Source: Himantopus leucocephalus
Taxonomy: Eukaryota; Chordata; Aves; Charadriiformes; Recurvirostridae
Assembly (NCBI GenBank): GCA_003993805.1
Contig: RSEF01000005.1
Coordinates: forward strand, 34,039,394-34,103,393
Length of the DNA: 64,000 nt
Direction of reading: 5' to 3'
Shown here: piece after piece, positions 1 through 12,971 of the stretch
Layout of the letters: each line of letters starts with the position of its first letter
How positions within the stretch are numbered: the first letter of the stretch is position 1
Notes under the pieces: model-generated
What the model was told of the DNA's origin: nothing
Database searches by the model: none
The model's input: only the letters and a program-made list of their open reading frames with translations
Position numbers and translations under genes: made by a program

Positions 1-35
<35 letters not shown>
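1..35. repeat. Poly-C run of 35 at the window start
   Basis: Thirty-five C and then unique sequence. There is no TTAGGG or CCCTAA unit, so it is not telomeric as seen. It may be a homopolymer artefact or the edge of a C-rich element lying outside the window. Confidence 0.8.
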
Positions 36-3000
36 AGGAAACAGCAGTAGTTTGGTGTATACATTTCAATATCCAAGAGAATGTCAGGTTTATCTTGTTT
101 ATCTCTTTCTCAGCACAGCTCATGGAAACTCATTTTCATACAACTGCGTTGTCTCATGTTTTATTCCACCATAAAAGCAAATTTTAAAAAAAACCCTCTA
201 GTGTGATTAAAATAACTAATCTTCATTCATCCTGAAGACCTTCCCTCTGCTATTTTTTTAGTTAAGAGTAATTGCGATGTCTGATGTTATGCTTCTTGTA
301 AGGGTGAACTGTCCCAAGCAGATTCTTTTAACTGGACCTTGTACAGGTTTGTAATTACATTTATAATTTAGGATCCTAGAATGCACCGTTTGCTCTATAA
401 ATGTTACTTCCAGATCTTTTAATTTAGAGCATCTGTTGTCGAAGGAGCTGAAAGCTTATTTACTCATTAACAAAAAAATTCTCATCAGGTAATATTAAAA
501 CCAGTATCCTACTGTTCAGAATAACACAGTAACAGAAAACAAAAATCAAATGCTAAGCTTAGCCATAAGATAAACTAACTGGTGGCACGCTCTATTGTAA
601 GCTGAAGCTCTGTCGGATTGTCAGGCGGAATTAGTTCTTAAGCAAGGTATTTATAGGAACATAAGACTGGAAGGCACCACCAGGGTCACAGAATCATTGT
701 AACAGAAGAGAATTTGTTAAATAATGTTCCCACATGATCCTATGAAAATTTTCCCCCTAGCTTCTCTGAAACTCCCCGCTGGTCCATTTTTACTGTGAAG
801 CTGGCATTCAGCTTTTTCTGACCATAAGATCAAGATTTACTGACCAGACACTGTAGCAATTTAATACCTCTAGGTGCACCGGTTCGCCCTGACCTACATC
901 CCAGTTCTACTTGTTGACTGACTGCGCAAAGACAGGTGAATACTCATTCCGCCTCTCTGAAAAATCAAGAAATGTATCAGAAAGAATAAAAATCCTTCCT
1001 GGATACTGTAGTTAATCAAGAAATGCTGTGCAGTAGGATAAATACAATATAAATACAGCACAGATACACATTCGATGGACGCAGTTTAAGAACTGAGAGC
1101 AAGAGCTGCTCTGCTGTCCTTATCTCCTATAATGGGGCTTTCAAGACTTCCAAGCAGCTGGTGTCCAGATAATTTAGAGATTTGCAGGCAGAATTGCGTA
1201 CAGAAGTGAAGAGGAATCTGTTGCAAAGGCCTGAGCAAGTGAGGTCTGTGGTGATTCATCCAACTCACAAGGCAGGCAGCTGTTTTCAGCAGAATCTGCA
1301 GCTTTTGGGCGGACTTACTGGGCTGCTATCCTTTCTCCTGCAAAGCTATTAAAGTGAGTGGAATTACATACGGGATGAACTTGGCTCTTTAGGTGTGGGA
1401 GAAACCATTTCCAGTACTGACATATGGATATTAGCACTTCTTTATGCAGGGCTTACAGACAGGCTTTAGGAATGTTTACAAGGTGGGAAGGACAATGAAA
1501 GAACATGTAAAATCATTTCACCCTGATTCATCTTTGGAAGGGACTCTGCATGTGGATCGCTCTCTTTCCAGTTGGCTGTGTCTGCCAGAACCCTTTCTTC
1601 CAGTTCTGAACCTCATAGCCCTCCTACACCAAGGAATTTGGGCTCTGTCCAACGGAGGGCTGGGAAGAACATATACATTTCCTCCATACTCCCACATGCT
1701 TCTCGTCTTGGGGACTAAGGATTACGCTGCTGAAAAGTGCATGTGAACCGAGTAAAAAGTTCTGAAGAGCTGATATGAAATAGGGCTCCGGCAAATCCTC
1801 CTGTTACCCACACATACTGCGGGCATTGCCCTGAGTCCAGGAACCAAAGCCCTCGTTTCTTTCCTGGCAATCAAAGGATGCAACTGTACCCCACCTGCAG
1901 AAGAAGTTTAAGGAAATCGCGCCATTTGCTTTCATCAGCCACTGTGCCTCTAGCCAAGGAGGTAATACATCTCCCAAGTCCATTTCAATTAAAACAATAA
2001 ATGGAGCCAAACACTGTATTTTTATACCCAGTGGACCAACTGTCTTTCGAGGCTCCAGAATTTGAAGAGCGAGAGCGGAGTTACACATCTAGTTGAACCA
2101 ACAGCTCTTGCTCACAGATGCGACAGCGCAAACAATCCATTCATTGGACAACAGTCCCTAGAAGAGCCGACCATAGCGTAACACTGCTCCCTAGGTACAC
2201 CTCGTTTAACATTTATTTGCTTCTTTCGTCATGGGTTCTCTGCATTCCAGAAGGCTGCTGTAGTGGTGAGGAGGTGTTATCTAAACTCACTTTACACTGT
2301 CCCTCTTTATAAACGCGGGGCTTTAGCCATTTCTGTAATGTGATATCAAGAATACAAGATAGGGTGTGGGATACAAGAACACAAGAATAGGGTGTGGGAA
2401 GCTCCCAACTGTTAATGATACAAAGGTACAGCATCAGTCCTCAATCAAAAGCTTTGACATAAAGGTGCAAACCATTTCATTTCACATCACAGAAGAATTT
2501 GGCCAGACATTCTCAGAATTTTGTCACAATTAGCCTCAGCGCGTGAGGCGTAGAAAACATCTGGATACACGGGAACAATTGCGAACTGGTATTCTCTTCT
2601 AGCATTCATATCTTTCTGCTGCTGCTTGAGTTAATGATTTTCTGCTAATGCATCTTCAGATACTGATGCCAACATACATGTTCAGAAGAGATGGGTAACT
2701 GCTTGGTTTGGATCTTGGAAATGAAACATCAAGACTGAAACCAGCATGAAAGTGCCTAATTTAATTGTACGTATGCCTAAATATACTACAGAACAAGGGT
2801 AACAAGAGGTGATATTTCTGAAACACCACCGAGGAGCTTGTGATCTGAGTGCTCATCTGTGAGTTAGGGCTCAGATATTTTATGTCTCGTTTTGCCACTG
2901 ACACCTGAATAAACTTGGCGACATCATTAGCCTCTTTTTACACAAATCGTCCCTTAAATGACACTAATCATTACAGTCTTTACACGGTTCCTTCCTGAAA

Positions 3001-4887
3001 CTTAATTCATTAATGTTCATGAAATACAATGAGACAGTCAGACAAAATGTATTAGGTGTGTGAAAACTGTATACGGGCTGCTGTACCATGGCAATACCGC
3101 AGCGAACTTTTAATAAAGAAGCAAACTCTTGCATTTCACACACTATTTTGATTCTGAAAACACTCCCAAGGCCAACTCAGGTAAGAGCAGACTGCAGGTT
3201 TATTTACATTTATATACAGGCACCTATGCATAGATAAGTGCACAGGAAGTAACAGCCGTAAGTATGATTATGCTAACCATCCCCATTAAGAGAGGAAGAT
3301 GCAAAGGGATAGAATGGTGTTTGACAGTGCAAAAATGCTCACTCATGACTTTTATTTCCTTCCAAAACAGGTCATCGGTGTAAAAACTTCACCCTGTAAA
3401 ACAACCAAGGTCGCTGAGACCCTCTGTGATGTGCTGAACAAGACCAACTTGTACAAGCCAACAGTGCTTGAAGCGGCTTTACCTTATGCGTAAAATACAC
3501 AAAAAAATGAATGTCAGTTACAGCTTTGGGAAGTGATTGTGGACCACAGGAATAACTGACAAATGCTTCATTGCCTTTAAACAGGTAGGGCATGGAGCCT
3601 ATTCAGATAACTCCTTTTTTATTTTCTTTGTCCCCGCTTCCCTATGTTCCCTACACCCTTTCCCACTTCTGCCCTGGTGTAGGCTTCTTCCTGAAAACAG
3701 AAAGTTTTTTGAGACACAAAAAATTCTGAGAGGAATTTCATTAATCTAATTTTAATTAAGAATAAGCAAACCTTTGAGATGCATACGGTGTAAGTAGCAG
3801 CACAAATGTAATATTCACTTCACACTAAAAGCAACAGAAGTTGGAGCCCAGAAGAGAAACACATCTTGCAGATGGCAGCAATGGCACCCTAGAATTCCCC
3901 CTGATTATATTTATACATTTTCATAACCCCTTGTTCTATCTTGATAGTCTCAAGTTCTATGGTTCCTTTCTCAGACATATTTTATATCCACTTTCAAGCA
4001 GCATGTAGGGACTATGGAATTTTGTTCAGCTTGATATGAAGAACCTGCATGGCATCACTTCTTTTCTATTGTTGCTTTTTTTACCTCCAGATGTTCAACT
4101 GCCTATGAGAGTACTCAAGGAAACATAGTTATGCTGTATTCCAACACTGAATCAGTTTAATTGAAAAAATAATATGTGATGTGTACAGTAAGGGAATTTT
4201 AAATTAACTCCCTAGCATATTCATGGTTAAATACAATGGGTTTGCTTTCTAATAGGATATAACACAGTGCTCCTAAATGATTCTTACTAAAAAAATAGTG
4301 AACTTCACACTCACATCAGTGTATTGCAGGGAGCCAAGCGCACATCACAGCGTATACCATGTAGCAGAGAGGGCAGCAGGCTGCACTCACCCACCGCAGC
4401 CTGATCCCACTCATTTTGTTTTTTCAGCAGGGGTGAAGTTCTTACGCTCACGGAAACGCGCACTAGCAAGAACAACCTGATCTTATCCAGTAACTTGTCA
4501 TGCCTGATTGATGCTTAGGACTGGCTGGAGTTACATGGCTGTAAAATCTCTTCTGTGCTAAGCACACATATGCACATATAGGCACAGGGGAAGCTTATCT
4601 CAAAGCTCCTGCAGCTACTGCCACTGCCTTTGTTGTTCTGCTTACATAGCACAGAGCTATGCCGATAAATACCCAGACAGGACAGATGTAAATTTGATGG
4701 ATGAAGTACTGTTTTCTCTAATAATCTAGATCGAAATGTTAAATTTTCCTCTGCATTTATCACACACTCTTCTAGCGCGTATTGGCAATAGGCTCACTCA
4801 TCCTTCTAAATGGCTGTAAATAGCTGTCAGGTTCACAGCGTCCGGTGGATACCAGCCTTCGTGCAATGGTATTATTGAAAGCAGGTC
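36..4887. other. Intergenic; no gene seen
   Basis: Unique AT-rich sequence apart from the weak CR1 remnant near 650-710. The open frames (60-100 codons, both strands, for example 1444-1746) have no recognised domain. Confidence 0.6.
648..710 (-). mobile_element. Possible short CR1 3' remnant
   Basis: TATAGGAACATAAGACTGGAAGGCACCACCAGGGTCACAGAATC resembles the reverse complement of a CR1 tail (CATAGAA..., GGCTGGAAGGGACC, AGGTCAT). The match is brief and could be chance. Confidence 0.3.
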
Positions 4888-5110
4888 TGCTACCTGCTGC
4901 TTTTTAACCTTAAAGATTTAAGCATGGAGAAGAGCCTATTCCTTCTAGTTCAGGAGGTTCCTAAGCTGCAGAAAGCTTGAGGGGCTGTACTGGAAGGAGT
5001 TTTATCAGGTGCTGCTTCTGTTCCTGTGTTTTTCCCCCAAATATACTCTATTAGCCACTCAGAGAGAGGTTGGGCTGAACAGCTCTTTGCTCTGGCTGAA
5101 AAGGGCTTTT
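4888..5110. repeat. First copy of a ~222-bp duplication split by one N
   Basis: Begins TGCTACCTGCTGCTTTTTAA and ends GCTGAAAAGGGCTTTT, followed by a single N at 5111 and then the same sequence again. The copies differ at only about five positions (for example CTCAGAGAG against CTTGGAGAG). It looks like two alleles placed end to end by the assembler, although a real tandem duplication is possible. Confidence 0.85.
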
Positions 5111-5111
5111 N

Positions 5112-5334
5112 TGCTACCTGCTGCTTTTTAACCTTAAAGATTTAAGCATGGAGAAGAGCCTATTCCTTCTAGTTCAGGAGGTTCCTAAGCTGCAGAAAGC
5201 TTGAGGGGCTGTACTGGAAGGAGTTTTATCAGGTGCTGCTTCTGTTCCTGTGTTTTTCCCCCCAGATATACTCTATTAGCCACTTGGAGAGAGGTTGGGC
5301 TAAACAGCTCTTTGCTCTGGCTGAAAAGGGCTTT
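5112..5334. repeat. Second copy of the ~222-bp duplication
   Basis: Repeats 4888-5110 with about 2 percent difference and continues into unique sequence (GCTTATGGACACCC). Confidence 0.85.
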
Positions 5335-7429
5335 GCTTATGGACACCCTTTACTCTTAGTTATTGCAGCAGCCTTTGGGCCTGATTCTATAAAACTCTAA
5401 CCCAGGGCAACCTCCCCCCAGTAATATCGGGGCAGGCAATTAACCAATTAACACATGACTGTTTGCAGCTCTCAGCAGACAGCTGATATACCCATGCTGG
5501 CCTTGGTTCTTAGGGAGAAGGACTTTTACAAGGAAATCTCATTGCTCCCTGCAGCAGCAGCACTAGTAAATAGCCTCGAAGTGCAGCAGGCTTTAAAGGT
5601 CAAGAGGAAATCCCACCCAGGCTTCCCGCTGCCAGGCAGCTTTCCACTGACCTTGGCTCCAAGGTGAGCACAGCCTGCAGGGCAGGAGGCGGCAAACACC
5701 CATCAACTGTGTTCTGGGCTTTGGGTGGAGCACGCACGTGCTTCGGTGCGAGGCCTCTGCTTCGCTCTGGCTTCTACAAAGACATCTCAAGTGGTGTCTC
5801 TGCTTGGGACTTGGGTAACCCGTTTGGATGAGCTGCTCTGATGGTTATCTAGAGAAGTTGTCTGGGCCAGTCTGAAGGAAGTCTCCTTACTACTGCAGTA
5901 CTCATGGAAACAGAAACTCACGTGCTCCACGATGCTGCACTTGGGAGTATTCATCAGATCAGGAAAGGTGAGGAAATATCTGTGTGGGACAAATTAAAAG
6001 GGCTTCTCCATTTCTTATTTGGCTTAAAGCGTACATTTATATGCTGAAAATGAACTTGTTTTGCTGTTGCTAATGTCTGCCTTGTATCTTTGAATTGAGC
6101 TACCCTATTGCAGGTGCTTGACTCAGAGCATGTTGCTGTATTTCATTGATGCCTTCAGCTCTTTGTTTTTCCTAAAGTTTGTAGAAACATTAAATTGGTA
6201 ATCAGACCATGGCTTGTGATTTGCAACTCAAATAAAGCCTGGTGGGCACCATGCACAACTTTCTTCTGTGGCCATGGTTATTTGGTGACTGCTTCCAGCT
6301 TATGGTTGTTAATGGACATCTTCAAGTACACCAATGGCACTTTGCTTTCTAAAGAACCATTTGCATTCCCAGAATCATCACCAAATTCTTTTGTTTAAAT
6401 AAAAATCTAGCACAAGTTAGTCACAAGACATAAAATCTTATGTCATGTTTGTATTACTAAGGCACTGCATTGGACAGTGTTTCTGGTTCAGTTAACAGAA
6501 GATCAGGTTAATCATCAATATCTGCCATGCTTTTCTTGCAGCATAGTAACATTCTCAAAACAACATTATAATATTTGTTTACTAGAATAAGGGTATAGCA
6601 TTTAGAGAAATTGTAAAAGTGTTTTTCCTTTCATTTTCTTTCCCAGAAAAGTATTGGCATATTGGAAAGGTGGAACTAAAATGTAAGCATTAATTGAAAC
6701 TGTGCTTAATTTACTACAACAGTGTGGTGTGCTTTAAATAGAGTTCTGGGCACTGAATTTCATATTTATGAAATTAATAAATATATATATTGTGTATTTC
6801 TAGTGCTTGTAGTTACATGGAAGTTACCTGCTGAACCATTTTGAAAATTGGAGGGAAATAAAATGGAAAAAAAAATGATTGGAGATGATGGAAGACTTCC
6901 AGTAATTCAGCTCTGGAACGGACTTAGTATTCTGGCTGGAGATGAAATACGTTCTCACTTCCAGCCCTGGGAGTCTCATTTTTTTGTGGCTTTCTATAAT
7001 GCCAGTACTTAAACTAAAAATTATTCTTTGAGATCTAGTGAAAGCAAGCTTGTTGGTTTTGGCTACCAGCATCTGTAATACGGTCTCTTTCCCATTAACA
7101 CTGACTTGTCCTTCTTCATGTTAAATCCTGCCTGGTGTTCTTACTTTGATGCTGCAGTCCATTTCTGTGCCATGCTTTTTGAACAGAAGTTTTTCAACAG
7201 ATGAGTTTACAGTGCCAAAGAGTATTCAGATGCTCTGTTGTATTATTGCGTGCATTTTGTTTTCAGTTTCCAGTTGCATCCAAGTAAAACATCCATACAT
7301 TTCTCTGGCAAAAAACATCTTGCAATTCCCAAGTAGTGTCTGGATGTATCTGGTGCCATAGTTTATTTGAGTCTTTTGTAAAGATAGCAAACTGTGTGTT
7401 CTTCTAAAGTTCCACCATTTGCTTGACTC

Positions 7430-7446
7430 TTTTTTTTTTTTTTTTT
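7430..7446 (+). repeat. Poly-T run (T17)
   Basis: Seventeen T in a row, followed by CCCC. No retroposon body is recognised next to it on either strand. Confidence 0.8.
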
Positions 7447-8930
7447 CCCCATTCTCCACTCTATGTGAACGAACCTTTGCAAGATGATTTTTCTTCTAAA
7501 GATGACTGATCATCCACTCAGGCAGTTGTCCAGATTGCCTGCGTATGGAAGTTTGTTAGTTCCCATGGGTGAAAAATTTGGTTTGGATTCTACAGTGTGA
7601 AACAATAGGTCCTACCTGGATGTTACATGGTTTTATTTGGTTTGGGTAACTTCAGTCTTGGACTGCTCTTGCCTTTAGCATGTCTGTGACCATGAGGTCT
7701 CAACAGCATGTGACTGTGGTCTGTCTGCCACCTTCATGTGCTTGTCACAAAACAACTGAACAAATTTGCCATCCCCAGGTGAGCTGATCAAAGGTAGTTA
7801 TAGTAAGCAGGAACTTGTTTTGCTTCAATGCGTATTTTAGGTTGTTGAAACACTCAACGCTTAATATTTTTCAAAGTACATGCTGAGCACTTATGAAAAT
7901 GTGACTCTCTTACTCTCTGAAGTTAGGCAATCAAAACTTGAAGTACACCCTTCTGTGTTACTCTTGAAAATTCGGCCATTGTTTTTAAATTGCCCCTGTG
8001 CTTCATTTTTAGGGCTAGTTATAGATGTGCTAAATATAGGCCAGCGCAAAAGATTCTGGGAAGTCTCTGACAGTGACTTAATGGGAGGTTTGAGTGCTTG
8101 CATCTAAAAATTAGGCTGCTCAGTTAAGCTTCTCGGATAGGGGAACAGATAGATTGCTTCAGGCAGCCAAGTTTGAGAAGCTTGCCCTACTTCTCTGCTT
8201 TTGGAAACACCAGCATAAAAATGACCTGTATAAGGCAGCTGAAAGCGTCCCTGCTTCCGAGTTGTATACTGCTCGGTATGCAAACTGGGGGCGAGGTTGT
8301 TACAAGCATTTCATTTAAATATCTGGTGGTATGAATGGGATGATAGATGTTTTCTTATACAGTGGTCAGGTGCCGTCCTCGGTTGTTGCTGCTGGTGGGA
8401 ATAATTGTGATCAAAGGAGCAAATGAAGGAAGGCGGTCCTGCTTGCCACACCGACCAGTTGTATACGGGCAAGATTCTGCAACAGCCCTTCATCCCTCTC
8501 CTGCTTGCAGCTAACTGGGAGATCACTGAGGGGTTTTGGCTTGTAAATCGGCTGCTCTGGAGACTGTTACTGTTACCTGACTCTCTTTCAGTTAGTGGCA
8601 TAAAAGCAACTACGGGGCCACTTGCGTTACCTTACCAGAGTCCTGTGTTGGTGTTTGTGGAACTTCTACTCCTAGAGAGTAGGTATCTGTACCTACTAAT
8701 GCACCGTAGCAGCCTCGAGTAATAAAAACACTAAAGCAGTATGTTTATGTGGGAAACGGTGTTACGTGGAAAGGAAAGCAGTGGATAATTGTGAACTCTT
8801 CTACAAGAAACCAAGTAGGATTAATGACTAGACAACAGAGAACTCTGTGGTTGTCATAACTATAATTTTTATGATCAAAACTAAACTTATTGAAATTGCA
8901 GTAAAATACACTAAACTCAGTTTGATGCTG

Positions 8931-8984
8931 TTTTTTCTTTTTTCTCTTTTTCTTTTTTTTTTTTTTCCCCCTCCCTCCTCTCAG
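8931..8984 (+). repeat. Pure pyrimidine tract
   Basis: About 54 bases of T and C only, T-rich first and then C-rich (CCCCCTCCCTCCTCTC). It is low complexity; a single-strand bias of this kind can form triplex DNA. Confidence 0.7.
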
Positions 8985-9780
8985 TTACAACAGTTACTTT
9001 CTGTCTGCTCTGGGCTACATGTTTGTCTTCTGAAAAAACCTTTTGTTTCAAGATGCATTTAGGAAACTTGGGCCTAAAAATGTCATTCATGGTTCTACTT
9101 GTCTGAAAGAAAAAACAAAATTACATAAAATGAGGATGTTGCTGCATCCGCATGCCTTTTTTGTTACTCAAAAGTTTTTGGTGGGCTTGTTTTTATAATA
9201 GACTTGGTCTGAAAATCTGAGTTGTTTCTGAGATTGTGTTTTGGGGACAGTCAGGAGAACTGATTAGAGCTGATCAGGTTCCTGTGGTAGCTTAATCTAA
9301 GTCAAATGCTAATTATAAAGTGAGATAAAAATTAAAGCAGTGAGAATGAAAGCTTATATAGAGCAGGGCAACTTGGGAAAAGCCCAATCCCAATCAAATA
9401 CTGAGAAGGGTTGCTCTACACCAAGGAAGGATTACAAAAATTTCCCAGAACTTCCAGCAAAGCAACCCACTTTCGTGTTGGTACTCCCAACACAGAAACG
9501 CATTTGTAGGGAAGTTGGTGGTGTCTTCATGCAGGAAAACCCTTAGGAGAAGGGGAACTAAGAGGGCTACTGTTCACCACTGCTAACCTGGAGGATGCTT
9601 GCGCACCATGCAACCAGATAGGGACGAGGAAGAGTTATACTGCTGAACTACTGAACTCCTTAGGGGAAAACTTGTCTGCAGAGATAAATTATTCTTCTAA
9701 ACAGCAGTAAGAATTAAAATCAGTAGACTTCATTTTCATTGGTATAATGGGAACTCAGAGGGTCTTTAGCTTTTCCTTTT

Positions 9781-9806
9781 NAAAAAAAAAAAGGGGGGGG
9801 GGGGGG
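9781..9806. repeat. Single N followed by A11-G14 homopolymers
   Basis: One N at 9781, eleven A and then fourteen G. Unlike the three N sites with duplicated flanks, no copy of the flank is seen here, so the N probably marks an unresolved homopolymer. Confidence 0.8.
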
Positions 9807-12800
9807 ACAAAACCCCAAATAGGACATTGCGAAAAGACAGAAAATAAGCACGTATATATTTTACCCCTTCCTCACCCCTGGGGTGTCCCCCCAGTGGCAT
9901 GTGCCTAGGCATTTCCAAAGCTAGGCTTTGGAGTCTTTCTGAACTCTATCGTACATTAGTCTCTGCACCCATAAATTGACTCTAGGGTCATCCAGGGGAT
10001 AATTAAGCTTTAAATACAGGGTTGCACTAATATGTCTGTTGGCCCTCACTCATCCATTTGAATTGGCAGAAGTCCAGCTGGAATAGAGGAGAGGAGCTGT
10101 TTAAGGGACCCGTTCTTCATGATGTTAACGTTATCATATCGCTTGTCTTGTACTTCCCAAAGAAGAGGCTAGAATGGCATCGGTGTGTAATGGAGCAGAC
10201 ATCCTCCAGCGGTGGGGAAGTGGATATTGGCTTTATATTAGGATGTTGTGTGTAGGGCAGAGTATGGCCCAGACTCTGGCCCAAGGAGAATATAGATGCA
10301 AAGAAAGTAGTAATTTTTATGAAGGCTGCTGAGTCACATGTAACACTTACAGTCAAACTGTTGTGCCAGTTTATTTTTTATGAGTCATTTAGAGGAAACA
10401 TATACTTATCTCCAGTTTAAAGATATGAAGGAGATAGTAATTTGCTAACAACTGTTACGGGTTATTTGCAGGGACAAGATAAGTAAAGAGTAATTGTATT
10501 TTGACCCATAAATAACTCCAACTTTCAGATGTCTCTTGTACCCTCTGCATTATGGGCAGAAGAATGATTATTTTTTTGTAATCTGTCTGTAAGATGAATA
10601 GGACACCTACTTTTATCAGTTTTCACAGTGAGTAAAAAAAAAAAAAATCAGAATGTTTGTCAGTTAAGTTATCTTGTGTGGGAGAGCCTAACTCTGCAAA
10701 GACTCTAGTTGGAATGTTTTAGGGTTTTTAAATATATGCATTTTTGTCTATATGTATATTTGCTTATTCTTTTGTTTAATCAAAGGGAAAAATTGTGTTC
10801 ATAAGGCCTGACTTTTTTTTTTTAAAAAAATTCTAGATTCCAGTGGTTCAGGCATCTGTATAACAGGCTTGTCTGTGCTATACTGCAGAGAAACCTTCCT
10901 CTTTGACCTGCTGGGTGTTTCTCTTCTGAGGGAGGAAAGCAATTCTTCCCATGTTAAAAGAGTTCAGTCTCCTCCTGTCACTGATTGCCTCTGTTGCTTA
11001 GTTGAGCCCAATTATGTGCAATGGCTTCTCAAGGGTTCAGCTGTGAAGAAGGCATGTGTGCAAATGATTATCAATAAAATAACAGGATTTGCATACACAG
11101 GAGCAGCACACACGCTACTGCTTTGAAGATTTACTGTGTAAGGTACACTTACTGTTTGGTAGGACATCTGTTGACACTGCCACTTTTATACTCCTCCTGC
11201 TTAGTTTTCCTGGCTGCCACAGGCAAAAGAAAATAGCAGCGCTAACTGTTCATGCAGGAGTAATAATAGCCCTTAACAGAAGAAGAGCAATTACCTTTGT
11301 CTGGTTTCTCCCTGCCCTAAAATCTAATAAAATAGAAACCAGTGGCTACGTAGTTGATGCATACAGAAGCTCTGTTGCTTTTACTAAATCTGAGGCTAGT
11401 TATATAAAACGTCCTTTGCTCACAAGCTGAACTTGCATCTTAATTCTGAAAAAAATCCATTACTGATGGGTAGATTTCCTGAGCGCATTCGACAGCTTTC
11501 AAGCTAGCGGTATTTGGCAGGGCCTTTTAAAGTTATAGGAGATTTATAGCGAAAGAGATTACATAGCAGTGGGTTCAGATCCGATCCCTTTCCCCCAGCT
11601 CCTGCACTGGGTAACAATGACAGGAGCTGTCTGTATACCAGAAGGAACAGTTTAAGAGGGGTGGCTGCATTCGGCAATAGAAGCCCCCGTTAGCAGCCGG
11701 AAGCATTGGTGCTGAAAAGCAATCGCTGGTGTCAAGAACTTTCCGAGCTAAGCACTGCAGCTGGTGGCAATAAATAGCATTCTAATAAAGGAGGATGTTC
11801 AACCCATGACATAAGCGAATACTGTTTCAACCACAAAAAGTAATTTATGGTGCTGCATATGTCTGAAATGGATTTTTTCCGATACATTTTAAAATAAAAA
11901 TGCTAAGATTTCAATGGAGGGAAAGATCTGCATTTTAAATCAAAATGAAATTGAAAGATCAATGAAAAGTGTACTGCTTTTTTAAGTACGCAATGATACA
12001 TAACATTTTAAGGATGTGCACTGTCACAAAGCACAATTACCTCCATTCCTAAAAATGAAAGATGCTGTTTTCTGACTGTGAATGTTCTCTATATTGCATC
12101 AAACCTAATAACTTCCCATGTCAGTGATAATCCCCCCCAACATTTAGACAGAACCATCATCATCTTCTCTCATAAGAATGCCAAAATGATCATGCAGAAA
12201 GTAGCAAATAACAATATGCTCGGATTGCATAAACATAATGATTCCGGGAAAAAAATCAGCTCCAGCCTCAATGAAGAGCAACAAAAGGGGAGGAGTGGAT
12301 AATAAAGTCATTAGGCTCATTGGACCTGTTAACTTACTGAGTCCACTATGGTAAAGAAGTTATTAGTTTTGACATACCCAGTGGTTTATTTGAATATATA
12401 CTGCTGTTCTTTTTTTATATGTTCTGTTTATGCCACATGTGATTTCTCTTACATAATTATTGTGAAACATAGCAACGTTACATCCTGTATCATCTCCCAC
12501 CGGGAAGAGCAGTGTGGATGTGGTACCAGGAGAAACTGTCCTTTGAGTTTATTTCTGCTGGCTGGTTTGGGGGGTTTTTTGGGTGCGTGGAAGAGAGGGT
12601 AGTTTTGGTTTTAGCTGAGCATAGGCTGTCAAGTTAACTGAATGGAACGGTTGTTCTGCAAGGCATTTCATACAGGAGTTTGTTTTGAGTCACGAGGGCT
12701 GTATGCGCCAGCACGTAAAATGAGTAACTGGTTAAGTGTTGTTACTCAAGATCAAAATCCTTTGTGCTGGAATGCGAAGCATAGTATACACATTTGAAAT

Positions 12801-12945
12801 TCCTTAAGGAAATAGGTCCTTTGTAGTATTCTTTTACAGGTGTTTATTAATTCTCTAGTTTTGCTTTCGGAAGAAACAGGCCTGCATGTTTAAGAGATGG
12901 CCGATACCCGTTTATCAGTGGCACAGCTCTGTACTCAAGCTGATT

Positions 12946-12971
12946 CCCACCCCTGCCCCCTCCCCTCCCCC
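12946..12971 (-). repeat. C-rich tract; canonical G-quadruplex motif on the minus strand
   Basis: On the minus strand five G-runs of 5, 4, 5, 4 and 3 are separated by loops of A, A, CA and T. This fits the G3+N1-7 rule with very short loops, which favours a stable parallel quadruplex. Confidence 0.75.

Noticed and set aside
1..35. Telomere or subtelomere at the window start
   Set aside because: The run is pure C with no TTAGGG-type unit.
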